Position numbers and translations under genes: made by a program. Below, one piece after another: positions 1-7,426 of a stretch of DNA of 64,000 bases. The notes below the pieces were generated by a model, which did no database searches, was not told where the DNA came from, and was given only the letters and a program-made list of their open reading frames with translations. The stretch lies in NCBI GenBank assembly GCA_012841015.1, contig DUVN01000005.1, positions 1 through 64,000 of the forward strand, in the 5' to 3' direction. Each line of letters begins with the position of its first letter. Position 1 is the stretch's first letter. This DNA is from Clostridiaceae bacterium. Its GTDB lineage: Bacteria; Bacillota; Clostridia; Saccharofermentanales; DTU023.

Positions 1-376
1 CCCATACCCTCTCCTTGTACAGTTTTTCAACTTAGCCCCAAAAACTGTGGCATAAGGAGAAGTATGAAGGGCAGATCGGCTATTCGCTGCACCTTCCTTG
101 TACAGTTTTTCAACTTACTTCGAAAAACTGAGATAGAGGGGAAGCTGTTGGTGCTCTCGGGAGAGCATAAGGAGAGATGTAGACAGGCTGCCTTCTATCT
201 TTTATGTGCAATAAATTAATTAAGATCGAAAAACTGTATTTGTGCAGGTGAAATGTAGTATTCACCTGGATAAATCTCGTCATATATTTTTGTGTTGTTT
301 GTTCTTTCCTTTGGATTGTTCTGGTATGTCAAGTTCTCTGTCAGTCAGTTAGTTAGTGTTGCTGTAAGGGAGCATG
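1..376. repeat. Gene-free stretch with three copies of a CAGTTTTTC / GAAAAACTG element
   Basis: No credible gene is visible here. A 22-base sequence beginning CCTTGTACAGTTTTTC occurs exactly at 13-34 and 96-117. Each copy is followed by the inverted partner of CAGTTTTT (40-47 and, as GAAAAACTG, 122-130), so each can form a short hairpin. A further GAAAAACTG lies at 228-236. The arrangement may be a small non-coding repeat family or the edge of an element that continues to the left of the window. Confidence 0.5.
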
Positions 377-420
377 AAAAAAGACGACTGGCGGATTGTA
401 TTCGCTTTGTCGTCCTTTTT
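377..420 (-). terminator. Rho-independent terminator after the lipoprotein gene
   Basis: GACGAC (383-388) pairs with GTCGTC (409-414), with an inner stem GCGGAT/ATTCGC, and on the minus strand the hairpin is followed by a run of six T. It lies about 70 bases past the stop of the minus-strand lipoprotein gene. The plus strand also ends in TTTTT, so it could act in both directions. Confidence 0.8.
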
Positions 421-486
421 GGCTCCGAGCAAAACGCATGATAAAGACAAGGAATCATGTCAAGTGTTATACTTTGATAGCAACAT

Positions 487-1224
487 CTATTTCAACTTTA
501 TTATAGTCCTTTCATAGACGAGTCGAGCAAATTCCAGAATAAGTTCTTCCTCTGCCGGCTCCAGCCATCCGCCGCTATCCGGAGGTCTATACTCTACGGA
601 AACAGTCAAAACGATGCCATCTTTTACAAGTATGTGGACACTCCCTTTGGAAATCAAAGCGCGTTGTCCCAATCCTTCGATTTCGCGCGGATCAGATAAG
701 ATCGTGTTCATCGTAGATATCGCGGACACCGGATCGCCCCAGTCATAGATCCAGATGTTTACCTCTCCATCCGAAGCTCCCTTTTTCTCAGCCTTGTACA
801 GTGCATATCGTACGCCATCACAGTTCTCTCTAGGATGAACTTCTTCATTCTTAACGATCATGCCAAAAAACGCTTCCAGCTCTTCAATGGTGAAGAACTC
901 TCCAACTTTAGGCAATATTACCGGTTCTCGCTCACTTGGCTGTTGTTGATCCAACATGTCGGCAATGCCGGAAAATGGGGAATCGATGGTATATTCCGAC
1001 GAAGGCAGAGGCTCGTGCCATTCGCGGGGAATATTAATCTTTAAGCGGTATTCCTCGGGAATACCCGCCTGAAAATCTTCAGTATTATTGCTCTCCGTCT
1101 GTCCGGATATCGTTTCTTTGTCTCCCGGATTCGAGGAGGTCTCGTGGGGTTGTTCTTTTGGAGTACAGGCAACTATACCGAAGAGGATGAGCAGCGCAAG
1201 AATCAGCGAGAATGCTCTTTTCAT
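487..1224 (-). CDS. Putative lipoprotein of unknown function
   Basis: A 245-residue exported protein. The first 20 residues form a lipoprotein signal peptide: MKRAFSL, a hydrophobic core, then IVAC with the Cys as likely lipidation site. A Ser/Thr/Glu-rich linker follows, then a soluble domain I do not recognise. The start is fixed by GGAGGTGATTAAGTT directly upstream; that ribosome binding site is embedded in the last codons of the preceding gene, whose stop is three bases away, so the two are translationally coupled. The protein probably sits on the outer face of the cytoplasmic membrane. Its function is unknown. Confidence 0.75.
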   Translation of the reverse strand: MKRAFSLILALLILFGIVACTPKEQPHETSSNPGDKETISGQTESNNTEDFQAGIPEEYRLKINIPREWHEPLPSSEYTIDSPFSGIADMLDQQQPSEREPVILPKVGEFFTIEELEAFFGMIVKNEEVHPRENCDGVRYALYKAEKKGASDGEVNIWIYDWGDPVSAISTMNTILSDPREIEGLGQRALISKGSVHILVKDGIVLTVSVEYRPPDSGGWLEPAEEELILEFARLVYERTIIKLK

Positions 1225-1227
1225 AAC

Positions 1228-2088
1228 TTAATCACCTCCTTCAGACGGTTCAACACTTGTGATTTGCGAAAAAGTAAAATATATAATAACTCTGACAGGA
1301 TCAGTCGGGCAGGGATATGCATGAATAACCATCTGTCCCGCGTATTCCGGTCCGCACGCTTCTGGTGCAACGCCTGCGACAAATTGATAAACATAGGGTT
1401 GGAGAGGATTTGGGATTTCGAAATACACGCCATTACGCCCGAATTTTCGATAACGGGTGAACGGAACGCGAATTTCTAACTTTTCCGATACCTGATAAAC
1501 AATCCCGCCATCAAAACTCAAGATAAAACGTGTATCTCCCGTTATGCTTCCTGCCATGATGTCCTCGTTGGTAAGATGCATCATAAATTTGTATTCGGGA
1601 AGAGACACCCACATCTTATCCATCACCCAATCGCCGATCATTTTTTCTTTTGAGTAGTCTTCCCATTCTTCATCTTCGTCAAATTCGATATAATGGCCCG
1701 GTCTTACAAAGACCAGCCCCTGTCCGCTGACGTCGATCAGGCCACCGGCTAAATTTTCAAGTACAATCTCAATACCAAGATCGGGATCAAAATCTAACCA
1801 CAAGATATCTGATCTACCAAAGTCCTTATTTCCGGGCGTAAAAATGACATCGCCCTTAAATTCCTGATATTCATTGTGCAAATGGTACTTATCGCCTGAT
1901 ATTTCCAGCGTCCAATTCGTATCCTCCTCCGTTTTTCCGTTGATAATCCATTTACCTTCATAATTGGATAAATCACCGCTATAAGGATCGGGGTGCGCCT
2001 GAGGGCCGGGTTGCGCTTTCACAGCAAGCGGAATTATCGATATTAACGATATCACTAGAATAACAAAGACCTTAATCGCTTTTTTCAT
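1228..2088 (-). CDS. Secreted protein of unknown function
   Basis: A 286-residue protein with an N-terminal signal peptide (MKKAIKV, hydrophobic stretch, AVKA) and no lipobox, so probably secreted or anchored. The mature part has two similar stretches (GKWIINGKTEEDTNW near residue 45 and GDWVMDKMWVSLPEY near 145) that could be two lipocalin-like beta modules, but this is only a resemblance. I chose the ATG at 2088: the upstream in-frame start is a TTG too close to AGGAAGG. It lies about 260 bases downstream of a strong promoter and a structured leader, and it is followed by the lipoprotein gene in the same transcript. Confidence 0.7.
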   Translation of the reverse strand: MKKAIKVFVILVISLISIIPLAVKAQPGPQAHPDPYSGDLSNYEGKWIINGKTEEDTNWTLEISGDKYHLHNEYQEFKGDVIFTPGNKDFGRSDILWLDFDPDLGIEIVLENLAGGLIDVSGQGLVFVRPGHYIEFDEDEEWEDYSKEKMIGDWVMDKMWVSLPEYKFMMHLTNEDIMAGSITGDTRFILSFDGGIVYQVSEKLEIRVPFTRYRKFGRNGVYFEIPNPLQPYVYQFVAGVAPEACGPEYAGQMVIHAYPCPTDPVRVIIYFTFSQITSVEPSEGGD

Positions 2089-2169
2089 GGCTTCCAAAAT
2101 CCTTCCTATATGACAGTTAAAATGAGAACAAATACTTACTGTGCTTAGACTTGTCGCTTTCTATACTTC

Positions 2170-2346
2170 AGGTTTAGGTAACGATTATCCCTCAATGGAA
2201 GTAGAACTTCTTCTATTTCCGTGTCCTTTCACACCACTCAGGTCTTCTATTTGAAGCCGCTCCTAGCATCAGACCTCTTACGATCTGATGATCAACGAAC
2301 CATGGCAGATAGCCCTCATTTTTTAAGTCCTAGGAGTTACCCGCTC
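2170..2346 (-). ncRNA. Candidate structured leader RNA or small RNA
   Basis: Starting where a strong minus-strand promoter predicts the transcript to begin, the RNA can form a closing helix GGTAAC (2341-2336) with GTTACC (2182-2177), a helix TCCTAG/CTAGGA (2335-2330 with 2266-2261), and a 9-bp helix CATCAGATC/GGTCTGATG (2290-2282 with 2275-2267) stacked directly beside it. It also has a GGGCTATCTGCC hairpin, GTGT-GAAAGG-ACAC (2234-2221), and GGAAnTAGAA/TTCTAnTTCC (2220-2197). This multi-branched fold of about 175 nt is not explained by coding sequence. It could be a riboswitch-like leader of the two exported-protein genes or an independent RNA of the clostridial structured type (raiA-like is one possibility, unchecked). 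No terminator is obvious before 2088. Confidence 0.5.
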
Positions 2347-2352
2347 AATAAA

Positions 2353-2381
2353 ATGATAATATTGCATTGTGCGCTTTTCAA
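2353..2381 (-). promoter_or_regulatory. Sigma-A type promoter for the structured RNA / exported-protein operon
   Basis: Minus strand TTGAAA (2381-2376), 17-base spacer, TATCAT (2358-2353). The predicted start site falls around 2346, a few bases before the closing helix of the structured RNA. Confidence 0.65.
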
Positions 2382-2437
2382 GTGTTATGTTATACATTGT
2401 TACTAAGATTCATTGTGCTGCAAAGTAGACTCAAAAC

Positions 2438-2486
2438 AAAAAGAACGCAGTCATCAATACGGGAATTTGTATCATTAACTGCGTTC
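2438..2486 (-). terminator. Terminator after tRNA-Pro
   Basis: GAACGCAGT (minus, 2486-2478) pairs with ACTGCGTTC (2451-2443) and is followed by TTTTT on the minus strand. The loop can extend the stem through ATAC/GTAT. It begins six bases beyond the tRNA 3' end. Confidence 0.8.
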
Positions 2487-2491
2487 AAGGT

Positions 2492-2567
2492 TGGTCGAGG
2501 TGACAGGACTTGAACCTGCGGCCTCATGGTCCCAAACCACGCGCGCTGCCAACTGCGCCACACCTCG
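2492..2567 (-). tRNA. tRNA-Pro (UGG)
   Basis: A 76-nt cloverleaf on the minus strand. The acceptor CGAGGTG pairs with CACCTCG, the discriminator is A, and CCA is encoded. The anticodon stem CGTGG/CCATG encloses loop TTTGGGA, giving anticodon UGG. The T arm contains the standard GTTCAAGTC loop. It is a single-gene transcript with its own promoter upstream and terminator downstream. Confidence 0.95.
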
Positions 2568-2575
2568 CAGTCACT

Positions 2576-2604
2576 ATTTTAAGCTGTCATCGTGAAATCG
2601 TCAA
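2576..2604 (-). promoter_or_regulatory. Promoter of tRNA-Pro
   Basis: Minus strand TTGACG (2604-2599), 17-base spacer, TAAAAT (2581-2576), ending nine bases before the tRNA 5' end. Confidence 0.75.
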
Positions 2605-3074
2605 ATTCGATAACGTTTTGTCAAGTAATAACTCAACGACATTTCCACGCAAATACGATTATATCTAGATGGTTAAGAGATTTAGTATATTCCAGGTAAG
2701 TTTCACACACATGTAAGATGAGGAATGAAAAATTACGGTCACCCAATCAGATACGTGGCAGCGTTTCTGATTGTATACAGATAGGTTCAGGGAACAAAGA
2801 AAGAAGTGCCGGAATGAGTGTACGTTTCTGCGTGTTCGCAGATATGTAGTGCAGACGATGGAGGGTATGCTGGAACAGACGTATGTGTTTTGAGCACAGA
2901 TAAGGTGTCGGAGGTAGCGGGTACCGTGCTGGAAAGGATGCAATGTTTCTACGAGTAAGCAAATAGGTGGTTATCGCGGGCGTAAAAACCATGTTTACAA
3001 TCTCTATGATAAAATGCATATCGTATACGAACAGAAGTGTATGTTTACTTTATTATTTCGGAGGGGTCATTTCC
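2605..3074. other. Gene-free stretch before the hexapeptide-repeat gene
   Basis: I see no credible gene. The short open frames on the minus strand have no ribosome binding sites or recognisable composition. Near the right end, TGATAAAAT at about 3006-3014 is an extended -10 element and could drive the plus-strand gene at 3075. Confidence 0.4.
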
Positions 3075-3761
3075 ATGTCATTAGATGATCTGAAAACGGT
3101 ACATTTTTTTAATCTTGACGCCAATGCTCCTTTTTACAAATTCTTTATGAGTTCCACTTTTCCGTGGGAGCTGCTCGCTAAGATTGGCGAGTTTGTTAAA
3201 GGACTTGGTGCGTCACTCTCGTTATCTGACTACGACAAAGCCGGCGATGATATCTGGATTTCGAAAGTTGCGTCGATTTCTGATTATGTGACGATTCAAG
3301 GTCCTGCAATTATTGAGGCAGGGGTACAACTAAGGCCTGGTGCTTTCATCAGGGGAAATGCCTACATAGGACCTCGTACGGTCGTCGGGACGGCAACTGA
3401 GGTAAAAAACGCACTCCTGCTCAGTCATGTTGAAGTTCCACATTATAACTACATAGGCGATAGCATTCTCGCCTGTGGGGCTCATATGGGAGCAGGCTCG
3501 ATCACATCGAATCTGCGAGCAGACAAGCGTTCTGTTACTGTCCGCTATCAAGGTGAGAGCATTAATACTAACCTTCGAAAGTTCGGGGCAATTGTAGGGG
3601 AGTCGGTTGAAGTCGGATGCAATGCTGTGTTGAATCCCGGAGTATTGATCGGTAGAGGAAGCATTGTCTACCCTCTGTCATCCGTACGTTTCTCAGTTCC
3701 GCCTCACCATATTCATAAGCAGATGGGTGAGATGGTCAGAATGCTTGAGCGTCCAGAGTGA
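3075..3761 (+). CDS. Hexapeptide-repeat (left-handed beta-helix) protein, GlmU C-domain-like
   Basis: A 228-residue protein with hexapeptide repeats from about residue 60 to 200 (for example IEAGVQLRPGAFIRG, IGPRTVVGT, VEVGCNAVLNPGVLIGRG). These form the parallel beta-helix of acyl/nucleotidyl-sugar transferases, and the sequence resembles the acetyltransferase half of GlmU without its uridylyltransferase half. The likely role is N- or O-acetylation of a sugar-nucleotide intermediate, but the substrate is unknown. I start at ATG 3075, which has GGAGGGG ten bases upstream; a longer in-frame opening at 2967 lacks a ribosome site. It is a single gene with a repeat array immediately after its stop. 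Confidence 0.75.
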   Translation: MSLDDLKTVHFFNLDANAPFYKFFMSSTFPWELLAKIGEFVKGLGASLSLSDYDKAGDDIWISKVASISDYVTIQGPAIIEAGVQLRPGAFIRGNAYIGPRTVVGTATEVKNALLLSHVEVPHYNYIGDSILACGAHMGAGSITSNLRADKRSVTVRYQGESINTNLRKFGAIVGESVEVGCNAVLNPGVLIGRGSIVYPLSSVRFSVPPHHIHKQMGEMVRMLERPE

Positions 3762-4010
3762 TGTGTTGATCCTGTTGCGATAGTAATGGGTTTTTACAGT
3801 TGTTCACGACAGATGTGTTAGCGGATGTACGAGCGATGCGTTGATCCTGTTACGTGAGTGAGGGGTTTTTTTACAGTTGTGCGCGACTGAGGTGTTTGCG
3901 GATGTACGGGCGATGGTTTGATCCGGTTGTGTGTGCGATGGTTTTTTACAATTGTATGAGTGATATGTTTTTTCTGTTGCACGGGTAATGGTTTTTAAGT
4001 TTGTATGTGT
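3760..4010. repeat. Degenerate tandem repeat, unit about 75-77 bp
   Basis: Units begin at 3760, 3835, 3912 and 3962. The first two are full (75 and 77 bp) and the last two are about 50 bp, lacking the second part. The shared core reads GATGnGTTGATCCTGTT, then TTTTTACAGTTGT, then GCGGATGTACG in the full units. The stretch is GT-rich and non-coding, and the first unit overlaps the stop codon of the preceding gene. Confidence 0.75.
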
Positions 4011-4068
4011 GAAGGATTCTCCCGTTGGTTGCCTTGAATCAATAGCACGCTTTGACGAACAGAATCGC

Positions 4069-4097
4069 TTGCGATCTCAAAAGTGCATCGGTATGCT
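4069..4097 (+). promoter_or_regulatory. Candidate promoter of the MoxR operon
   Basis: TTGCGA (4069-4074), 17-base spacer, TATGCT (4092-4097), 24 bases before the first ATG of the operon. The -35 lies in a small palindrome, ATCGCTTGCGAT. Confidence 0.45.
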
Positions 4098-4121
4098 AAA
4101 AGCATATGGTAGAATAACCGT

Positions 4122-5222
4122 ATGATTTTGACTTTATTCATCGTCTTTATCAGTTCGCTTATCCTCGTTTGGAAGGGGGTACTCGGACATTACGTCGGTT
4201 TTACTTTGATGGCGTCGTCTTTGGGCGCTATGATCTGGAACCGAATACGTACTTTTCAGTTGAAACGCAACATCAGAGCCGATACGCGTAATAGAAAAGC
4301 GAAATGGGGAGGTGAACTGACTGTTGTGTCCGGTCTTTCGAGTGCAACAGGTTCATCTTGCAGACTTTTTATTACGAGATATGACGAACTTATCGTTGAG
4401 GACCCTATTAGTGAACGCGTTATCCCGCTCGATGAGATTGAAAGAATGGTCTTGTTGTATGGGAAGACGTTGGAGTCGATGAATGACGTGCAAATTGGCG
4501 AGGCATCAGGATTTCAATCAGTGCCACGTCTTTACCATGTACGTGCATGGATTGCTCGCAATCCACGATCGAGAAAGCAGCTGTTTCTCGCCATAAGATT
4601 TCAAAAGCCGCTGACAGTTGCCGAATATTCAGAGATGGCAGTGTTTTCCGATATCCGACAAATGGGCAACCTTCACGCTTTCAGGTTGAGGCCTGAAGTT
4701 GCTGTCAGAACGGCCGTCCTTCCACGAAAAGTAAACAAAAAGATTCCTCATCACCTTGTAGCTGCCGTCAATCCTTCACTCGATCACCGCCATCGCCGCG
4801 ATGGTGCACGACAAGATGTTATTCCCAATCGCTTTGTCGAACGTGTCGAACAAAATGAAGGCATTCTTTCGTCTGATAAAATGCAGCCTAATCAAATAAA
4901 AGGCTACGATACGAGATACCCGAACATTTTACTTTCTAGGGAACGCGGTCGCGACGAAAGGAAACAATCGACTGGGCCATTTAGTTTGCAGGATGATGAG
5001 CTGACGATTTCCACTTCTGAGCGAGGGGATCGCTCTACCTCTGAAGAGAGGCGCCGTACAGGAGGGGATGGGCTCGAATCGGTGATGAGAGTCATACGCG
5101 AATCGAAGCTTGATAATATGACGATCGCTCCAAGTTTTGACGTCTCAGTTAATCAAGATGATGGTAATAATAATTTAAGTGATGATAACAATGAAAAAAA
5201 AGTTGAAGAAGAAAGAAGCTAA
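4122..5222 (+). CDS. Membrane-anchored protein of unknown function, first gene of MoxR operon
   Basis: A 366-residue protein. Residues 1-45 hold two hydrophobic segments (MILTLFIVFISSLILVW and an LGHYVGFTLMASSLGAMIW stretch), followed by a basic boundary (KRNIRADTRNRK) and a cytoplasmic domain. The last 150 residues are polar, low-complexity and rich in Arg, Asp, Ser and Asn, probably disordered. I recognise no domain. It stands directly upstream of moxR and the DUF58 gene (6-base gap), so it is likely part of that envelope-related system. The ribosome site is weak. Confidence 0.7.
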   Translation: MILTLFIVFISSLILVWKGVLGHYVGFTLMASSLGAMIWNRIRTFQLKRNIRADTRNRKAKWGGELTVVSGLSSATGSSCRLFITRYDELIVEDPISERVIPLDEIERMVLLYGKTLESMNDVQIGEASGFQSVPRLYHVRAWIARNPRSRKQLFLAIRFQKPLTVAEYSEMAVFSDIRQMGNLHAFRLRPEVAVRTAVLPRKVNKKIPHHLVAAVNPSLDHRHRRDGARQDVIPNRFVERVEQNEGILSSDKMQPNQIKGYDTRYPNILLSRERGRDERKQSTGPFSLQDDELTISTSERGDRSTSEERRRTGGDGLESVMRVIRESKLDNMTIAPSFDVSVNQDDGNNNLSDDNNEKKVEEERS

Positions 5223-5228
5223 CAACAG

Positions 5229-6182
5229 ATGAGTAGAAATATAGAAGACGCGATCGTTCTTTGCCGATCGATCGAACGAAATGTCAATCACGTTATCGTC
5301 GGCAAGGAATCGACAATACGTTTGATTATGATTGCATTGACGGCAGGTGGACACCTGCTCATAGAAGATGTTCCTGGAATCGGCAAAACGACGATGGTGC
5401 GCGCTCTTGCACGCTCTTTAGATTTACAGTTTTCGCGCATTCAGTTTACACCGGATGTGATGCCGTCTGATGTGACAGGTTACAATGTCTTTAACCCCAT
5501 GACTGGAAAGTTTGAATTCCGTCCCGGCGCCATTATGACTCAGATCCTGCTCGCAGATGAGATCAATAGAACGTCGCCTAAGACACAGTCAGCGCTATTA
5601 GAGGCAATGCAGGAAAGCCAAGTGACGGTTGATCGGCAGACGTATCGTCTGCCAGAGCCGTTCATTGTGCTCGCAACGCAGAATCCGATTGAACAGCAGG
5701 GGACATACATATTGCCTGAGGCTCAACTTGATCGCTTCATGATGCAAATCACGCTCGGTTATCCGAGTTTTGAAGAGGAATTCAATATCTTAGACCGCTT
5801 CTCTGAAGACGAGCCGTTGGCTACCTTGCAACCTGTTGCATCTGCGCAGGACGTTCTTTGGCTCCAAGCGACAGCGCGTAGGGTATACGTGGCTGATCCG
5901 ATCAAACAATATATTTCTCACCTCGCGCAAAAGACGCGTTCACATCGCGACATCGAGTTAGGTGTCTCGCCGCGCGCAACGTTGATGCTTCTCCAAGCTG
6001 CCAAGGCAAGGGCGTTGCTTGAGGGGAGAGGATTCGTCATCCCCGATGATGTTCAGCAACTTTTCCGGTCAGTCTTGCAACATCGATTAATAATCCGAGC
6101 AGAAGGGCGTGTGCAGGGTATTGATGCCGGACAGGTTCTCGACACCATTTTACGGCAGGTGCCGGTCCCAGCACGTCAATGA
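5229..6182 (+). CDS. MoxR-family AAA+ ATPase
   Basis: A 317-residue MoxR/RavA-type AAA+ ATPase, normal length. Visible motifs are Walker A EDVPGIGKT (46-54), Walker B LLADEINR (about 108), sensor-1 ATQNP (149-153) and the LPEAQLDRF signature (about 162). Proteins of this family act as ATP-driven chaperones for partner proteins; those beside DUF58 genes are thought to help assemble or activate envelope or von-Willebrand-type modules. The stop overlaps the start of the DUF58 gene (ATGA), so the two are translationally coupled. Confidence 0.93.
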   Translation: MSRNIEDAIVLCRSIERNVNHVIVGKESTIRLIMIALTAGGHLLIEDVPGIGKTTMVRALARSLDLQFSRIQFTPDVMPSDVTGYNVFNPMTGKFEFRPGAIMTQILLADEINRTSPKTQSALLEAMQESQVTVDRQTYRLPEPFIVLATQNPIEQQGTYILPEAQLDRFMMQITLGYPSFEEEFNILDRFSEDEPLATLQPVASAQDVLWLQATARRVYVADPIKQYISHLAQKTRSHRDIELGVSPRATLMLLQAAKARALLEGRGFVIPDDVQQLFRSVLQHRLIIRAEGRVQGIDAGQVLDTILRQVPVPARQ

Positions 6183-7426
6183 CCGTTTTTCTTGTCATTT
6201 GTCTTTTGCTCATTCTTCCACTCTTAGGAGGAGCGAGTTATTTCGGCTATCATGTGTTTTCGATCTTATTATTGACACTGATTGTCCTGATTATTGCCTC
6301 TTTCATTGAGTTTCTCTACATTAGAAGACGACTGAAAATTGGAACGCTGATTACTGAGCAGGAGTTGCCACGTGAACAGATTGCCCGCTTTACCTTGCCT
6401 GTCCAGTTACACACGCGTTGGTTACCATTACGGATCAAATTATCTGCACGGTACGGATCGAAAGATAAGAGTGTTCGCTCTCAAAGAGAGGTTGCCTTTC
6501 GTGACCTTCGCGCTGGCGACGATATTGAGCTCTATTTTTCTGTAGCGGCACGACATACAGGGAAGCTTGTCCTAGATGAAGCACGCCTCGAGGTACGTAC
6601 TTTCTTTGGACTCTTTAAGTATAAAAAGGCTTTTCGTAATCGTGACCACCGTATGGTGACTTACGTTCTGCCTCTTCCTGAACGATCTGACAATACAGTG
6701 ATCCGCCCATTCCGACAAGTCGATGAGAGCGATCTCGCAAAGCGCCGCGTCGAGGAACGAACTGATGAGATCGACACGATGCGCGTCTACCGTGAAGGTG
6801 ATGATATTAGGCGTATCCACTGGCAAGTCAGTTCGCGCATGAACGAATTTATCGTCAAACAATACGAGGCACCTCTGGCGATTGAGACACACGTTCTGTT
6901 TGATGATTTTACCGGATACTCATTGTTTGATGACATTATGGCATGCGACAAGGCATTATCTGTTCGAGACCGAATTCTCGATGGTGTCGCAGGTGCTATC
7001 ACGTGGCTCATCCAACATGATATGGTTGTTTCTTTGCACACGGGGTCGCCCGATTCCATTAGTGATCGTTTGCGACTTGCCAATGAGCCTCTGCGGTACA
7101 GGCGATTGCTGGCGATGATGGAGCCTGACTCGCTCCCGACACTGGGAGAGATGATCGAGAATCATAGAGGTTCGCATTCTCGAGACCGCTACCTACTCTT
7201 TTCGTCACGTCTTTCCGTAGGGACTGCTGCTGCTATGATTGAACTCCAGCGGAGAGCGTATCAAGTTATCTATTTCTATTTTAATTCAGAGAGCCGACCA
7301 CAAGAAGAAGTGGAGACAGCTCTGAAGATGCTCCGGCGTGCTGAAATAGAAGTGATCGAAGTTCAGGAGCAACGCCCTCGCCCTGTTATTGACGGTGTTG
7401 AAAAACGAGGTCGTGAGTATGCGTAG
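6179..7426 (+). CDS. DUF58-domain membrane protein
   Basis: A 415-residue protein. Two N-terminal transmembrane segments (about residues 1-20 and 22-45) precede a beta-rich region and the DUF58 core around VYREGDDIRRIHWQVSSR (about 200-218) and the following FIVKQYEAP. DUF58 proteins are the standard partner of MoxR ATPases and of a transglutaminase-like membrane protein, exactly the order seen here. The precise biochemical role of the family is unknown. It overlaps moxR by four bases and the next gene by eight. Confidence 0.9.
   Translation: MTVFLVICLLLILPLLGGASYFGYHVFSILLLTLIVLIIASFIEFLYIRRRLKIGTLITEQELPREQIARFTLPVQLHTRWLPLRIKLSARYGSKDKSVRSQREVAFRDLRAGDDIELYFSVAARHTGKLVLDEARLEVRTFFGLFKYKKAFRNRDHRMVTYVLPLPERSDNTVIRPFRQVDESDLAKRRVEERTDEIDTMRVYREGDDIRRIHWQVSSRMNEFIVKQYEAPLAIETHVLFDDFTGYSLFDDIMACDKALSVRDRILDGVAGAITWLIQHDMVVSLHTGSPDSISDRLRLANEPLRYRRLLAMMEPDSLPTLGEMIENHRGSHSRDRYLLFSSRLSVGTAAAMIELQRRAYQVIYFYFNSESRPQEEVETALKMLRRAEIEVIEVQEQRPRPVIDGVEKRGREYA

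Noticed and set aside
1-240. CRISPR array
   Set aside because: Only three copies, not regularly spaced, with an 8-9 base inverted core and no cas genes in the window.
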